Shown here: in pieces, positions 1 to 6,525 of the stretch
How the letters are laid out: each line of letters begins with the position of its first letter
How positions within the stretch are numbered: position 1 is the stretch's first letter
Source: Muribaculaceae bacterium
GTDB taxonomy: Bacteria > Bacteroidota > Bacteroidia > Bacteroidales > Muribaculaceae
DNA: 20,823 bases
Direction: 5' to 3'
NCBI GenBank assembly: GCA_009775225.1
Contig: VSPE01000040.1
Location: forward strand, 1-20,823
Made by a program: the position numbers and the translations under genes
Notes under the pieces: generated by a model
What the model saw: the letters and a program-made list of their open reading frames with translations, nothing else
Databases searched by the model: none
Told to the model about the DNA's origin: nothing

Positions 1-82
1 GCGCATGTGGCGTAATTGGTAGCCGCGTTAGACTTAGGATCTAATGTCTCAGGACGTGGGGGTTCGAGTCCCTTCATGCGCA
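1..82 (+). tRNA. tRNA-Leu (anticodon UAG)
   Basis: A full cloverleaf can be drawn. The acceptor arms GCGCATG (1-7) and CATGCGC (75-81) pair perfectly and A82 is the discriminator base. The anticodon stem is TTAGA/TCTAA around the loop CTTAGGA, which puts UAG at 35-37 and reads CUA/CUG leucine codons. An extended variable arm between about 45 and 57 is the class II shape expected of tRNA-Leu. The T-loop is TTCGAGT (63-69), closed by a stem with two G-U pairs. The CCA end is not encoded. The gene begins at the first base of the window, so its promoter is not visible. Confidence 0.95.
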
Positions 83-85
83 CAA

Positions 86-126
86 CGCCGCCTTCATCAG
101 CACGATGAGGGCGGCGCTTTTTTTTT
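86..126 (+). terminator. Intrinsic terminator of the tRNA-Leu transcript
   Basis: A 13-pair stem (86-98 with 104-116, one T-G wobble) with the five-base loop AGCAC is followed by a run of nine T (118-126). This is a textbook rho-independent terminator four bases after the tRNA. Its T-run also supplies the upstream element of the next promoter. Confidence 0.93.
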
Positions 127-155
127 GCATATTCTAAAATCATTGTATATCTTTG
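124..155 (+). promoter_or_regulatory. Promoter of the SPFH-Arc operon
   Basis: TTTG at 124-127 and TATCTTTG at 148-155 match the Bacteroidetes -33 (TTTG) and -7 (TAnnTTTG) elements with 20 bases between them, the usual spacing. Transcription would start near 161 and give a leader of about 20 bases before the ATG at 182. The -33 element is the end of the T-run of the preceding terminator. Confidence 0.75.
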
Positions 156-181
156 CATCAAAATAATATCATTTTAATATC

Positions 182-1153
182 ATGATTATGCAAGAAATCA
201 AAGAACACGCATACACCGGCAGCGTTATCAACGGCTTCGCCATGCTCCCGGTAGTACTCCTGCTCATTCCGGCCATAGTAGCCGCATTTTTCATAGTACT
301 GCCATTCGAACTCTACTGGATTGCCGCTATTGCTGCCGGCATAGGATTTATAGGCTTTATTATACTCTCGTGCGGCTTCTTCATACTCCAGCCCAACCAG
401 TCGCGCGTAATGATATTCTTCGGCAAATACCGCGGTACATTCCGCCGCACAGGCTACTTTTGGGTAAACCCGTTCATGACTAAGAAAAAGGTGTCGCTGC
501 GCATCCGCAACATGGATATCGCTCCTATCAAAGTAAACGACAAGACCGGCAACCCAGTGATGATAGGCATGGTGCTGGTATGGAAAGTCAACGACACATA
601 CCGCGCCGTATTCGACATCGACGCCGATGAAACGCCAGCCATAGCCGTGAGCAACGACGCCAAGCAGGCGGCCACTGTAAGCGACTCCGTAGCCAAGGCC
701 CTCAATGCCTTTGTAAGCATACAGAGCGATGCAGCCCTCCGCGAGGTGACAGGGCGCTATGCCTACGATGCAGCGGACGGCCGCCACGATGAAATAACAC
801 TCCGCAGCGACGCCAGCGAGATAAACGAGCAACTTGAGGCAAAGCTGAACGAGCGTCTCGCCATGGCCGGTATTGAGGTGGTGGAAGCACGCCTCAACTA
901 CCTCGCCTACGCTCCCGAAATCGCTGCCGTGATGCTGCGCCGCCAGCAGGCATCGGCCATAATATCGGCACGCGAGAAGATTGTGGAAGGCGCCGTATCA
1001 ATGGTAAAAATGGCTCTCGACCAGCTCAGCGAGGAGCAGATAGTGACTCTCGACGAGGAACGCAAGGCAGCTATGGTAAGCAACCTGCTTGTAGTTCTGT
1101 GCGCCGACGAGCCTGCACAACCCGTACTTAACACAGGAACTCTCTATCAGTAA
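182..1153 (+). CDS. Membrane-anchored SPFH/band-7 domain protein
   Basis: The 323-residue protein has two hydrophobic segments at the N-terminus (about residues 19-42 and 45-68), followed by an SPFH/band-7 region (about 70-260), recognisable from its start (FILQPNQSRVMIFFGKYRGT) and from the A/R/E-rich stretch ending in REKIVEGAVSMV near 264-275. SPFH proteins (stomatin, flotillin, HflK/C) oligomerise on membranes and organise microdomains or control proteases. The role of this one is not known. The start is the ATG at 182; an in-frame ATG at 188 is equally possible. Its stop codon overlaps the start of the next gene (TAATG), which implies translational coupling to the small DNA-binding protein. 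The C-terminal 40 residues (about 283-323) are soluble and match no motif I recognise. Confidence 0.85.
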   Translation: MIMQEIKEHAYTGSVINGFAMLPVVLLLIPAIVAAFFIVLPFELYWIAAIAAGIGFIGFIILSCGFFILQPNQSRVMIFFGKYRGTFRRTGYFWVNPFMTKKKVSLRIRNMDIAPIKVNDKTGNPVMIGMVLVWKVNDTYRAVFDIDADETPAIAVSNDAKQAATVSDSVAKALNAFVSIQSDAALREVTGRYAYDAADGRHDEITLRSDASEINEQLEAKLNERLAMAGIEVVEARLNYLAYAPEIAAVMLRRQQASAIISAREKIVEGAVSMVKMALDQLSEEQIVTLDEERKAAMVSNLLVVLCADEPAQPVLNTGTLYQ

Positions 1154-1344
1154 TGGCCCGTCAGGCAAACAAAGGTTTTCTGCTTCGACTCGACCCGGCC
1201 ACAATGGAGCAGGTCGAGAAATGGGCGGCACGCGAGTTCCGCTCGGTCAACGGGCAGATACAATGGATTATCGCCGAGTCGCTGCGGCGCCACGGCATGA
1301 GACCGCCCCAACCGACGACTGACGACAACACCAACGGCGAATAA
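1153..1344 (+). CDS. Small Arc-type ribbon-helix-helix DNA-binding protein
   Basis: The 63-residue protein has the ribbon-helix-helix layout: a short beta strand (GFLLRL, residues 8-13), helix A (about 15-28) and helix B (VNGQIQWIIAESLRR, about 33-47). The turn RSVNGQIQW resembles the Arc/Mnt consensus in which RS.N.Q I. precedes helix B. Such proteins dimerise and place the strand in the major groove. The last 15 residues are polar and probably disordered. The ATG overlaps the stop of the SPFH gene by one base, so the two are co-translated. I see no toxin partner, so an antitoxin role is unlikely. Operon autoregulation or a membrane-nucleoid link are the options; both are inference. Confidence 0.85.
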   Translation: MARQANKGFLLRLDPATMEQVEKWAAREFRSVNGQIQWIIAESLRRHGMRPPQPTTDDNTNGE

Positions 1345-1363
1345 TATATGCCAACATTATGAG

Positions 1364-1420
1364 CAGCGTAGCCGCATGATACCGCTTCGGCGGCTCCATG
1401 CAGCTACGCTGTTTATAGTT
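1364..1420. terminator. Long UUCG-capped hairpin, terminator between convergent genes
   Basis: Arms CAGCGTAGC (1364-1372) and GCTACGCTG (1403-1411) enclose a second stem, GCATG/CATGC (1374-1378, 1397-1401), and a third, CCGC/GCGG around the stable tetraloop TTCG (1386-1389). TTTATAGTTT follows on the plus strand, so it best terminates the SPFH-Arc unit. It may also stop the convergent eda transcript. A small extra hairpin, CCCT CTGT AGGG (1427-1438), lies next to the eda stop codon. Confidence 0.8.
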
Positions 1421-1443
1421 TGCAGACCCTCTGTAGGGCAATA

Positions 1444-2100
1444 TTACCGTGTGAAGGCGAGAGCCTTGCGACACATATCGGTGATATATGCCCAGTCGCC
1501 GGCTTCAACCTGTGCTTTGGGGAAGAGCTTGCTTCCCATGCCCACACAGTACACACCGGCCTTGAACCATGCCGAGAGGTTTTCCTCGGTAGGCTCCACG
1601 CCGCCGGTGACCATGAGCTTACTCCAGGGCATAGGAGCAAGCAGACCTTTCACAAATTTCGGGCCAAGGACGTCGCCGGGAAATACCTTGCAGAGGTCGC
1701 AGCCGGCCTCCTGGGCGAAGCCTACCTCCGAGATGCTGCCACAACCGGGAGTATATGCCACAAGGCGGCGGTTGCACATCTTGGCAACCTCTGGGTTGAA
1801 AAGCGGGCCTACTACGAAGCAGGCGCCAAGCTGCAGATAGAGGGCCGCTGTGGCGGGGTCGACGATAGAGCCTACACCGAGAGCCATTTCCGGACATTCC
1901 TTTGCTGCAAATTTAACAAGCTCTCCGAAAATTTCGTGAGCAAAATCGCCGCGGTTTGTGAACTCGAAGGCACGTACACCGCCCTCGTAGCATGCTTTCA
2001 CCACGTTTTTGGCTACCTCAAGGTCTTTGTGGTAGAATACGGGCACCATGGGTGCCTCTTTTATTTTGGCGAATACCGCCTGTTTATCAAAGCGTGCCAT
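1444..2100 (-). CDS. eda: KDPG/KHG aldolase
   Basis: The 218-residue cytoplasmic class I aldolase cleaves 2-keto-3-deoxy-6-phosphogluconate to pyruvate and glyceraldehyde-3-phosphate (and possibly 4-hydroxy-2-oxoglutarate). It has the length of the family and its landmarks: the catalytic Glu in RAFEFTNR (E46), the TPGCGS phosphate/pyruvate segment (117-122), the Schiff-base lysine K138 in CKVFPGD and the glycine motif VTGGVEP (164-170). It lies 104 bases after the KDG kinase stop on the same strand, so the two act in sequence. A hairpin and an AT-rich repeat in the gap suggest that eda may have its own promoter. The name rests on family and context; substrate range cannot be read from sequence. 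Confidence 0.92.
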   Translation of the reverse strand: MARFDKQAVFAKIKEAPMVPVFYHKDLEVAKNVVKACYEGGVRAFEFTNRGDFAHEIFGELVKFAAKECPEMALGVGSIVDPATAALYLQLGACFVVGPLFNPEVAKMCNRRLVAYTPGCGSISEVGFAQEAGCDLCKVFPGDVLGPKFVKGLLAPMPWSKLMVTGGVEPTEENLSAWFKAGVYCVGMGSKLFPKAQVEAGDWAYITDMCRKALAFTR

Positions 2101-2115
2101 TTTGAGAGTAAGTGT

Positions 2116-2127
2116 GCGCTAAAGCGC
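2116..2127 (-). promoter_or_regulatory. Short GC hairpin in the eda leader
   Basis: GCGC (2116-2119) and GCGC (2124-2127) can pair around TAAA, 16-27 bases before the eda start codon. It would sit close to the ribosome-binding region. The stem is only 4-5 pairs, so a regulatory role is a guess. Confidence 0.3.
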
Positions 2128-2144
2128 GCCACTATGACAAATTA

Positions 2145-2178
2145 TAATTCTTAATTTCTAATTTTTAATTCTTAATTT
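2145..2178. repeat. AT-rich intergenic repeat, copy 1
   Basis: The 13-mer TAATTCTTAATTT occurs twice (2145-2157 and 2166-2178), separated by CTAATTTT. Bases 2159-2178 recur exactly, in reverse orientation, at 20729-20748. The block lies in the gap between kdgK and eda. Similar low-complexity blocks are common between genes of this bacterial group; no function is known to me. Confidence 0.6.
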
Positions 2179-2184
2179 GCAAAA

Positions 2185-2208
2185 ATAATGCAAGCCTCCT
2201 TGCATTAT
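2185..2208 (-). terminator. Hairpin overlapping the kdgK stop codon, likely terminator or attenuator
   Basis: ATAATGCAAG (2185-2194) and CTTGCATTAT (2199-2208) are perfect ten-base inverted arms around a four-base loop. On the minus strand the hairpin is followed by five T, as in a weak intrinsic terminator for the kdgK transcript before eda. The TAA stop of kdgK (2205-2207) lies inside the arm. Confidence 0.65.
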
Positions 2209-3227
2209 CTTTGCACACGTCCATTGGCATTGCCGCCGGCAAGCGACTCCACTTCTTCCACTGATACGAGGTTGAAGTCGCCGTTTACAGTATGCTTCAG
2301 CGCTGAAGCGGCAACTGCAAACTCGAGAGCCTCGCCCTGTGTGGGTTTGGTAAGAAGACCGTGGATAAGGCCGCCCGAGAAGCTGTCGCCACCGCCTACG
2401 CGGTCGATGATAGGGTCGATGTCGTAGCGTTTGCTCTGATAGAACTCCTTGCCGTCGTATATCATAGCCTTCCAGCCGTTGTGTGTGGCCGAGAACGACT
2501 CGCGGAGAGTAGATACCACATACTTGAAGCCGAATTCGTTCATCATGGCAGCGAATATGCCCTTGTATCCTTCTGCATCGGTGTTGCCACCCTCAACGTC
2601 GGCATCAGGCTTGAAGCCGAGGCACAGTTCTGCGTCTTCCTCGTTGCCGATGCACACGTCGACATACTGCATAAGGGGGCGCATGATACTCTGAGCCTTT
2701 TCCTTAGTCCAAAGCTTCTTGCGGAAGTTGAGGTCTACACTCACAGTCACGCCGTGGCGCTTGGCAGCCTCACAGGCCAGACGGGTAAGCTCGGCAGCCT
2801 TGTCGGAGATAGCGGGTGTGATGCCGCTCCAGTGGAACCAGTCGGCACCTTCCATGATAGCGTCGAAGTCGAAGTCGGCGGGGTCTGCTTCGGCAATAGC
2901 CGAGTGCGCGCGGTCGTAAATCACCTTTGAGGGACGCATTGAAGCGCCGGTCTCGCAGTAGTAGATGCCTACACGGTCGCCGCCGCGGGCAATATGTTCG
3001 GTGTGCACGCCATAGCGACGCAGCGCGTTGAGCGCAGCCTGCCCGATTTCGTGCTTGGGAAGTTTCGACACAAAGTAGGCGTCGTGGCCGTAGTTGGCGC
3101 ACGATACAGCCACATTGGCTTCGCCGCCGCCCCATATAACATCGAAGGAATCGACCTGCACGAAGCGCTTGTTGCCTTCGGGCGAGAGGCGAAGCATGAT
3201 TTCGCCTAAGGTAATTACTTTACTCAT
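2205..3227 (-). CDS. kdgK: 2-keto-3-deoxygluconate kinase (PfkB family)
   Basis: The 340-residue PfkB-fold sugar kinase should phosphorylate 2-keto-3-deoxygluconate with ATP to KDPG, the substrate of the aldolase encoded next. Visible family marks are the N-terminal sugar-binding GGGEANVA (33-40), VSVDLNFR (162-169), NEEDAE (195-200) and the C-terminal PfkB signature DRVGGGDSFSGG (275-286) with the catalytic base D281. GGGD replaces the more usual GAGD, which I have seen in the KDG-kinase branch of Bacteroidetes, so it is not read as a defect. Its start lies 27 bases after the GltD-like gene, suggesting one transcript. The substrate is inferred from the adjacent aldolase and from pectin genes nearby; another 2-keto or keto sugar cannot be excluded. 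Confidence 0.88.
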   Translation of the reverse strand: MSKVITLGEIMLRLSPEGNKRFVQVDSFDVIWGGGEANVAVSCANYGHDAYFVSKLPKHEIGQAALNALRRYGVHTEHIARGGDRVGIYYCETGASMRPSKVIYDRAHSAIAEADPADFDFDAIMEGADWFHWSGITPAISDKAAELTRLACEAAKRHGVTVSVDLNFRKKLWTKEKAQSIMRPLMQYVDVCIGNEEDAELCLGFKPDADVEGGNTDAEGYKGIFAAMMNEFGFKYVVSTLRESFSATHNGWKAMIYDGKEFYQSKRYDIDPIIDRVGGGDSFSGGLIHGLLTKPTQGEALEFAVAASALKHTVNGDFNLVSVEEVESLAGGNANGRVQR

Positions 3228-3254
3228 TGTAGTATCGTTATTTCGGAATACGAA

Positions 3255-4583
3255 TTATTGGTTTATTATCTGTAATAGTTTTACGGCATCGATATATCGG
3301 GCAATGCTCTCTGCCACCTGCTTTGCGTCGCGCATCGCATGCACCACCGTTGCAGGTCGGTTTGTAACATCGCCGCCTGCAAATACGCCGGGGCGTGTAC
3401 TCATGCCGTAAGGTTCCTCGCGGGTAAGCACATAGCCGCGCTCGTCTACCTCGATGCCGTCGGTGGTAGACACGATACGGGCAGCCGGGGAGCTTCCCAC
3501 GGCCATAACCACATGGTCGGCATCCATACGGTGCTGCTCGGTGGAGCCGTCTTCCATTTTAGTTTCGAGCAACACGGAACGCAGACGGTCGTCGTCGCCG
3601 CCCTCAATCTCGATAATCGAGGAATTCCAAAGGAAGTTCACGCCTTCGGCTACAGCATCGTCGTACTCGGCACGGAGCGCGCTCATCTCGTTCACGGTGC
3701 GGTGATACACCACGTTTACCTCAGCCGAGCCCATGCGCAAGGCAGTGCGTGCGGCATCGATAGCGGTATTACCGCAACCGATTACAAATACGCGGTCGCC
3801 ATTGCCCACTATCACCTCGTCGCGCGATATACTGCCGCTCTCGTAGAGGCTCACGCGGCGAAGGAAGCGTATTGCCTGACGCACCGCCGGGTGGTTGATG
3901 CCGGGGATGCTGAGGCGCTTGGGCACACCGGTGCCCGTGCCCATGAATATTGCGTCGAAGCCCTGTGCGAAAAGGTCGTCGATAGTGAAATTCTCCCCTA
4001 CAGTTGTATTGAGGTGGAACACCACACCGAGGTTCTCGATTTTCTTTATTTCACGACGCACCACCTCTTTAGGGAGGCGATACTCGGGGATACCATACTG
4101 AAGCACGCCGCCAGGCTCCGATTCCATCTCGAAAATCTCTACAGCGAATCCCTGGCGCGAGAGGTCACCGGCAATGGTAAGACCGGCCGGGCCGCTGCCG
4201 ATAACGGCAACACGGCCTCGCGACTTCTCGGGAATAGCTTCGTGAGTGAGGCAGGCGCTGGAGTCGAAATCGGCGACAAAGCGCTCGAGTTTACCTATAT
4301 TGATGTGCGCGCCCTTCTTTGCCAGCACGCAGTTGCCTTCGCACTGGCGCTCATGGCCGCACACACGGCCACAAACTGCGGGGAGGTTGCTGCGGCCGTG
4401 GATAATCTTCATGGCGTTTCCGAAGTTACCCTTTGCAAGCTCGGCTATCCAGTCGGGAATATCGTTGCTTATAGGGCAACCCTTCTTGCAGCCGGGCACC
4501 TTGCAGTGCAGGCAGCGCTGAGCCTCGCGCACAGCCTCGGCTATGGTATAGTTTTCGGAAACTTCCTTGAAATCATTTTCCAT
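3255..4583 (-). CDS. GltD-like NAD(P)H-dependent Fe-S flavoprotein (glutamate synthase small-subunit family)
   Basis: The 442-residue protein belongs to the family of glutamate synthase beta subunits and related NAD(P)H oxidoreductases. The N-terminal domain has two cysteine sets for 4Fe-4S clusters (C24, C27, C32, C36 and C71, C75, C81, C85). An FAD-binding fold follows (VAVIGSGPAGL, 125-135), then an inserted NAD(P) fold (VFVIGCGNTAID, 265-276) and the closing flavin motif GVFAGGDV (399-406). In glutamate synthase this subunit passes electrons from NADPH to the large GltB subunit. No gltB is in the window, so the electron acceptor is open. Its position as first gene before kdgK suggests co-expression with hexuronate catabolism. 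Homologues work alone or with other partners (sulfide dehydrogenase, NfnB), so the symbol gltD is not assigned. Confidence 0.85.
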   Translation of the reverse strand: MENDFKEVSENYTIAEAVREAQRCLHCKVPGCKKGCPISNDIPDWIAELAKGNFGNAMKIIHGRSNLPAVCGRVCGHERQCEGNCVLAKKGAHINIGKLERFVADFDSSACLTHEAIPEKSRGRVAVIGSGPAGLTIAGDLSRQGFAVEIFEMESEPGGVLQYGIPEYRLPKEVVRREIKKIENLGVVFHLNTTVGENFTIDDLFAQGFDAIFMGTGTGVPKRLSIPGINHPAVRQAIRFLRRVSLYESGSISRDEVIVGNGDRVFVIGCGNTAIDAARTALRMGSAEVNVVYHRTVNEMSALRAEYDDAVAEGVNFLWNSSIIEIEGGDDDRLRSVLLETKMEDGSTEQHRMDADHVVMAVGSSPAARIVSTTDGIEVDERGYVLTREEPYGMSTRPGVFAGGDVTNRPATVVHAMRDAKQVAESIARYIDAVKLLQIINQ

Positions 4584-4884
4584 CTTAAATTCGTTTTAGT
4601 GTTAGAGAATTTTAACAATCGTATCAACAACAGACAGCATACACTTATGCTCGGCGCTCTTTACAGAGAGTGCTTGGCGGCTATATCGCCGACGAAAAAA
4701 GAGCGCTTTGACATGAGAGTCGCCATACAAAGGTAATTATTAATTTTTGTTCAAGGATGACCTTTGATAAAGTCAGCGGTAGCCACGATAACTTTTGCAA
4801 GTTCTTATGCCTTTGTTCTCGGCCGGCTATGTTCTCTATTGTCAACAAGTATTATTAATACTCTTGCTATTCGGCAGCGCGTGT
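4584..4884 (-). promoter_or_regulatory. 301-base gap: promoter and structured leader of the GltD-like/kdgK unit; no gene
   Basis: No credible coding frame was found. On the minus strand TACCTTTG (complement of 4728-4735) matches the -7 element TAnnTTTG. A TTG lies 16 bases upstream, a little short for a -33 element. The leader of about 135 bases to the ATG at 4583 contains perfect 9-base arms 4654-4662 and 4698-4706 with an inner GC hairpin (about 4676-4691). Near the xylE end lies the odd-length palindrome AGTATTATTAATACT (4848-4862) without a T-run, and GTTCTC occurs twice (4815-4820, 4831-4836). No clear intrinsic terminator for xylE was found. Confidence 0.5.
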
Positions 4885-6396
4885 TCAGGCCGTTTTTGCA
4901 GCTCCGTCCTTGGCCTTGCGGTTCTTTCGGTTGAGCCACAGTGCTGTCATGTCTTCGAGAGTCTTGCCCTTTGTTTCGGGAACAAGACGTGCCACGAAGA
5001 TTGCGGCCGCGATGCAAATCACACCGTAGAGAGCGTATGCGAAGCAGTGGCCGAACTTATCGCCCATGCCTGGGAGGGTCATATTGTACATAGGCACGAA
5101 GGTGCTTGATACAATGAAGTTGAAAATCCACTGGAAGGCGACTGCGATAGCCACTGCCTGGCTGCGGATAGTGTTGGGGAAGATTTCTGCAATGAGAACC
5201 CAGCAGATAGGGCCCCACGAGAACATGAACGATGCCGAGTAAACCATGATAGACACCACGGGAACTATCGGAGCAACTTCCACAACATTCGACATAGCCA
5301 CGCCGAGAGCGCCTATTGCCATGCCTATCGAGCCCCAGATAAGGAGCGGCTTGCGACCGAGCTTCTCAACGGTAAATACAGCCACAAGAGTGAAGGCTAT
5401 GTTGACGATACCCATGATTACGGTCTGCACCATCGGGTTGCCCATTTGCATGGACTCGAATATGCGCGGTGCGTAGTAAAGCACGGCATTGATGCCTACA
5501 GCCTGCTGGAACACAGAGAGCATCACACCCACGAAAATAACCATGATGCCGAAAGAGAAGAGGCGTTCGCTCTTGACATCGACCGTAGTCTTGATGTCGT
5601 GGAGGATTTCGGCGGCCTTGGCACGGCCGTTGATGCGCGAGAGCACATAGAGAGCCTTGGCATCCTTGCCGATAAGGGCGAGATAGCGGGGCGACTCAGG
5701 CACGAAGCATACAAGAATGGTGAATATGCCGGCTACGATAGCCTCGGAGCCGAACATGTAGCGCCAGCCTGTGGCGATAGTCCAGGGGTCGGAGTGGGTT
5801 GCTACGGCGTAGATGCTCTCGCCAATCTTCTCGATTACAGGCTGTGTGTGCTCGCCAAGGATGAGGAAGTTGACGAAATACACCACGAGCTGACCGAAGA
5901 TGATAGCGAATTGGTTCCACGACACAAGTGTGCCGCGAAGGTTCGACGGTGCCACTTCTGCGATATACATGGGGCAGATTGCCGAAGCAAGGCCCACGCC
6001 GATGCCGCCGATAATACGGTAGATATTGAAAGCTATGAGAAGGCTGAAAGAGGGGTGCCCGTACTCATAGAAAGCAAATTCGGGATAATAGGAGCCGAGG
6101 GCAGAAATGAAGAAGAATATACCGGCCACGACGAGTGATTTGCGACGACCGAGCCGCGATGCCATAAAGCCCGACACTGCGGCGCCGATAATGCAGCCGA
6201 GCAATGCGCTCGACGATGTTATGCCATGAATGGTGTCGGTGTACACGAAGTCTGGAGCACCGAGGAAGAAGGCCTGAAGACCTTTCTCCGCGCCGGAGAT
6301 TACGGCGGTGTCGTAGCCGAAGAGAAGTCCTCCGAGAACGGCCACGAGTACTATTGAAAAGAGATAAAGGCGACTGCCTTTGTCGGGGTTAGACAT
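4885..6396 (-). CDS. xylE: D-xylose:H+ symporter (MFS sugar porter family)
   Basis: The 503-residue protein has the 12 membrane segments of a sugar porter and its signatures: GYDTAVISG in helix 1 (27-35), RLGRRKS (81-87), PESPRYL (233-239) after helix 6, EKLGRKP (344-350) and VPETKGKTLE (482-491) at the end. Residues that bind xylose in E. coli XylE have counterparts: Q169 (helix 5), Q297-Q298 and N303 in QQAVGIN (helix 7) and the tryptophan in FSWGPICWVL (helix 10). It should import xylose across the inner membrane with a proton. It is the last gene of the xylB-xylA-xylE unit, 129 bases after xylA, with a strong hairpin between them. The start ATG gives a short polar N-terminus usual for the family. 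Glucose or arabinose transport is less likely given the neighbours. Confidence 0.9.
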   Translation of the reverse strand: MSNPDKGSRLYLFSIVLVAVLGGLLFGYDTAVISGAEKGLQAFFLGAPDFVYTDTIHGITSSSALLGCIIGAAVSGFMASRLGRRKSLVVAGIFFFISALGSYYPEFAFYEYGHPSFSLLIAFNIYRIIGGIGVGLASAICPMYIAEVAPSNLRGTLVSWNQFAIIFGQLVVYFVNFLILGEHTQPVIEKIGESIYAVATHSDPWTIATGWRYMFGSEAIVAGIFTILVCFVPESPRYLALIGKDAKALYVLSRINGRAKAAEILHDIKTTVDVKSERLFSFGIMVIFVGVMLSVFQQAVGINAVLYYAPRIFESMQMGNPMVQTVIMGIVNIAFTLVAVFTVEKLGRKPLLIWGSIGMAIGALGVAMSNVVEVAPIVPVVSIMVYSASFMFSWGPICWVLIAEIFPNTIRSQAVAIAVAFQWIFNFIVSSTFVPMYNMTLPGMGDKFGHCFAYALYGVICIAAAIFVARLVPETKGKTLEDMTALWLNRKNRKAKDGAAKTA

Positions 6397-6473
6397 AGAA
6401 TACTGTAGGTTTTTCAGGATATTGTTTAACGGTCTGGGAAACTGCTTGCACAGTTCCTTTTATAATTAGGACA

Positions 6474-6507
6474 ATAGGAATGACGCCCCGGAGGGCCTCA
6501 TTCCTAT
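6474..6507 (-). promoter_or_regulatory. Strong hairpin between xylA and xylE
   Basis: Arms ATAGGAATGA (6474-6483) and TCATTCCTAT (6498-6507) are perfectly complementary and continue, after one C-C mismatch, into GCCC/GGGC (6485-6488, 6493-6496) around CGGA. No T-run follows on either strand, so it looks more like an mRNA-stabilising or partial-termination structure than a full terminator. It would set xylA above xylE in expression. Confidence 0.6.
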
Positions 6508-6525
6508 CGGTGTTTGTGCGGTGTA

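Noticed and set aside
407..447. FGGY signature of xylulokinase looks degenerate (residues 407-447 of the protein; nucleotide positions are within 8013-8138)
   Set aside because: The replaced segment is continuous, in frame and contains the usual DTDGAVGAAKGAG; I regard it as the lineage form, not decay.
158..832. 224-residue open frame antisense to the SPFH gene
   Set aside because: It would use the promoter region as its 3' part in reverse, and its residues are His/Tyr/Ala-rich without a domain. The SPFH frame explains the region.
1153..1344. Antitoxin of a toxin-antitoxin pair
   Set aside because: The small ribbon-helix-helix protein follows an SPFH gene and no toxin-like frame adjoins it.
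1420..2154. 244-residue plus-strand frame over the aldolase
   Set aside because: The aldolase on the minus strand has its Schiff-base lysine and Glu in place. The plus-strand frame is a shadow.
3339..4736. 465-residue open frame antisense to the GltD-like gene
   Set aside because: The minus-strand protein has conserved cysteine and nucleotide motifs. The plus-strand translation is rich in His, Ala and Tyr with no known pattern, as expected of a shadow.
4795..5109. 104-residue hydrophobic plus-strand frame at the xylE end
   Set aside because: It overlaps the 3' end of xylE and lacks a promoter. Its hydrophobicity comes from the AT-rich gap and the reverse of xylE.
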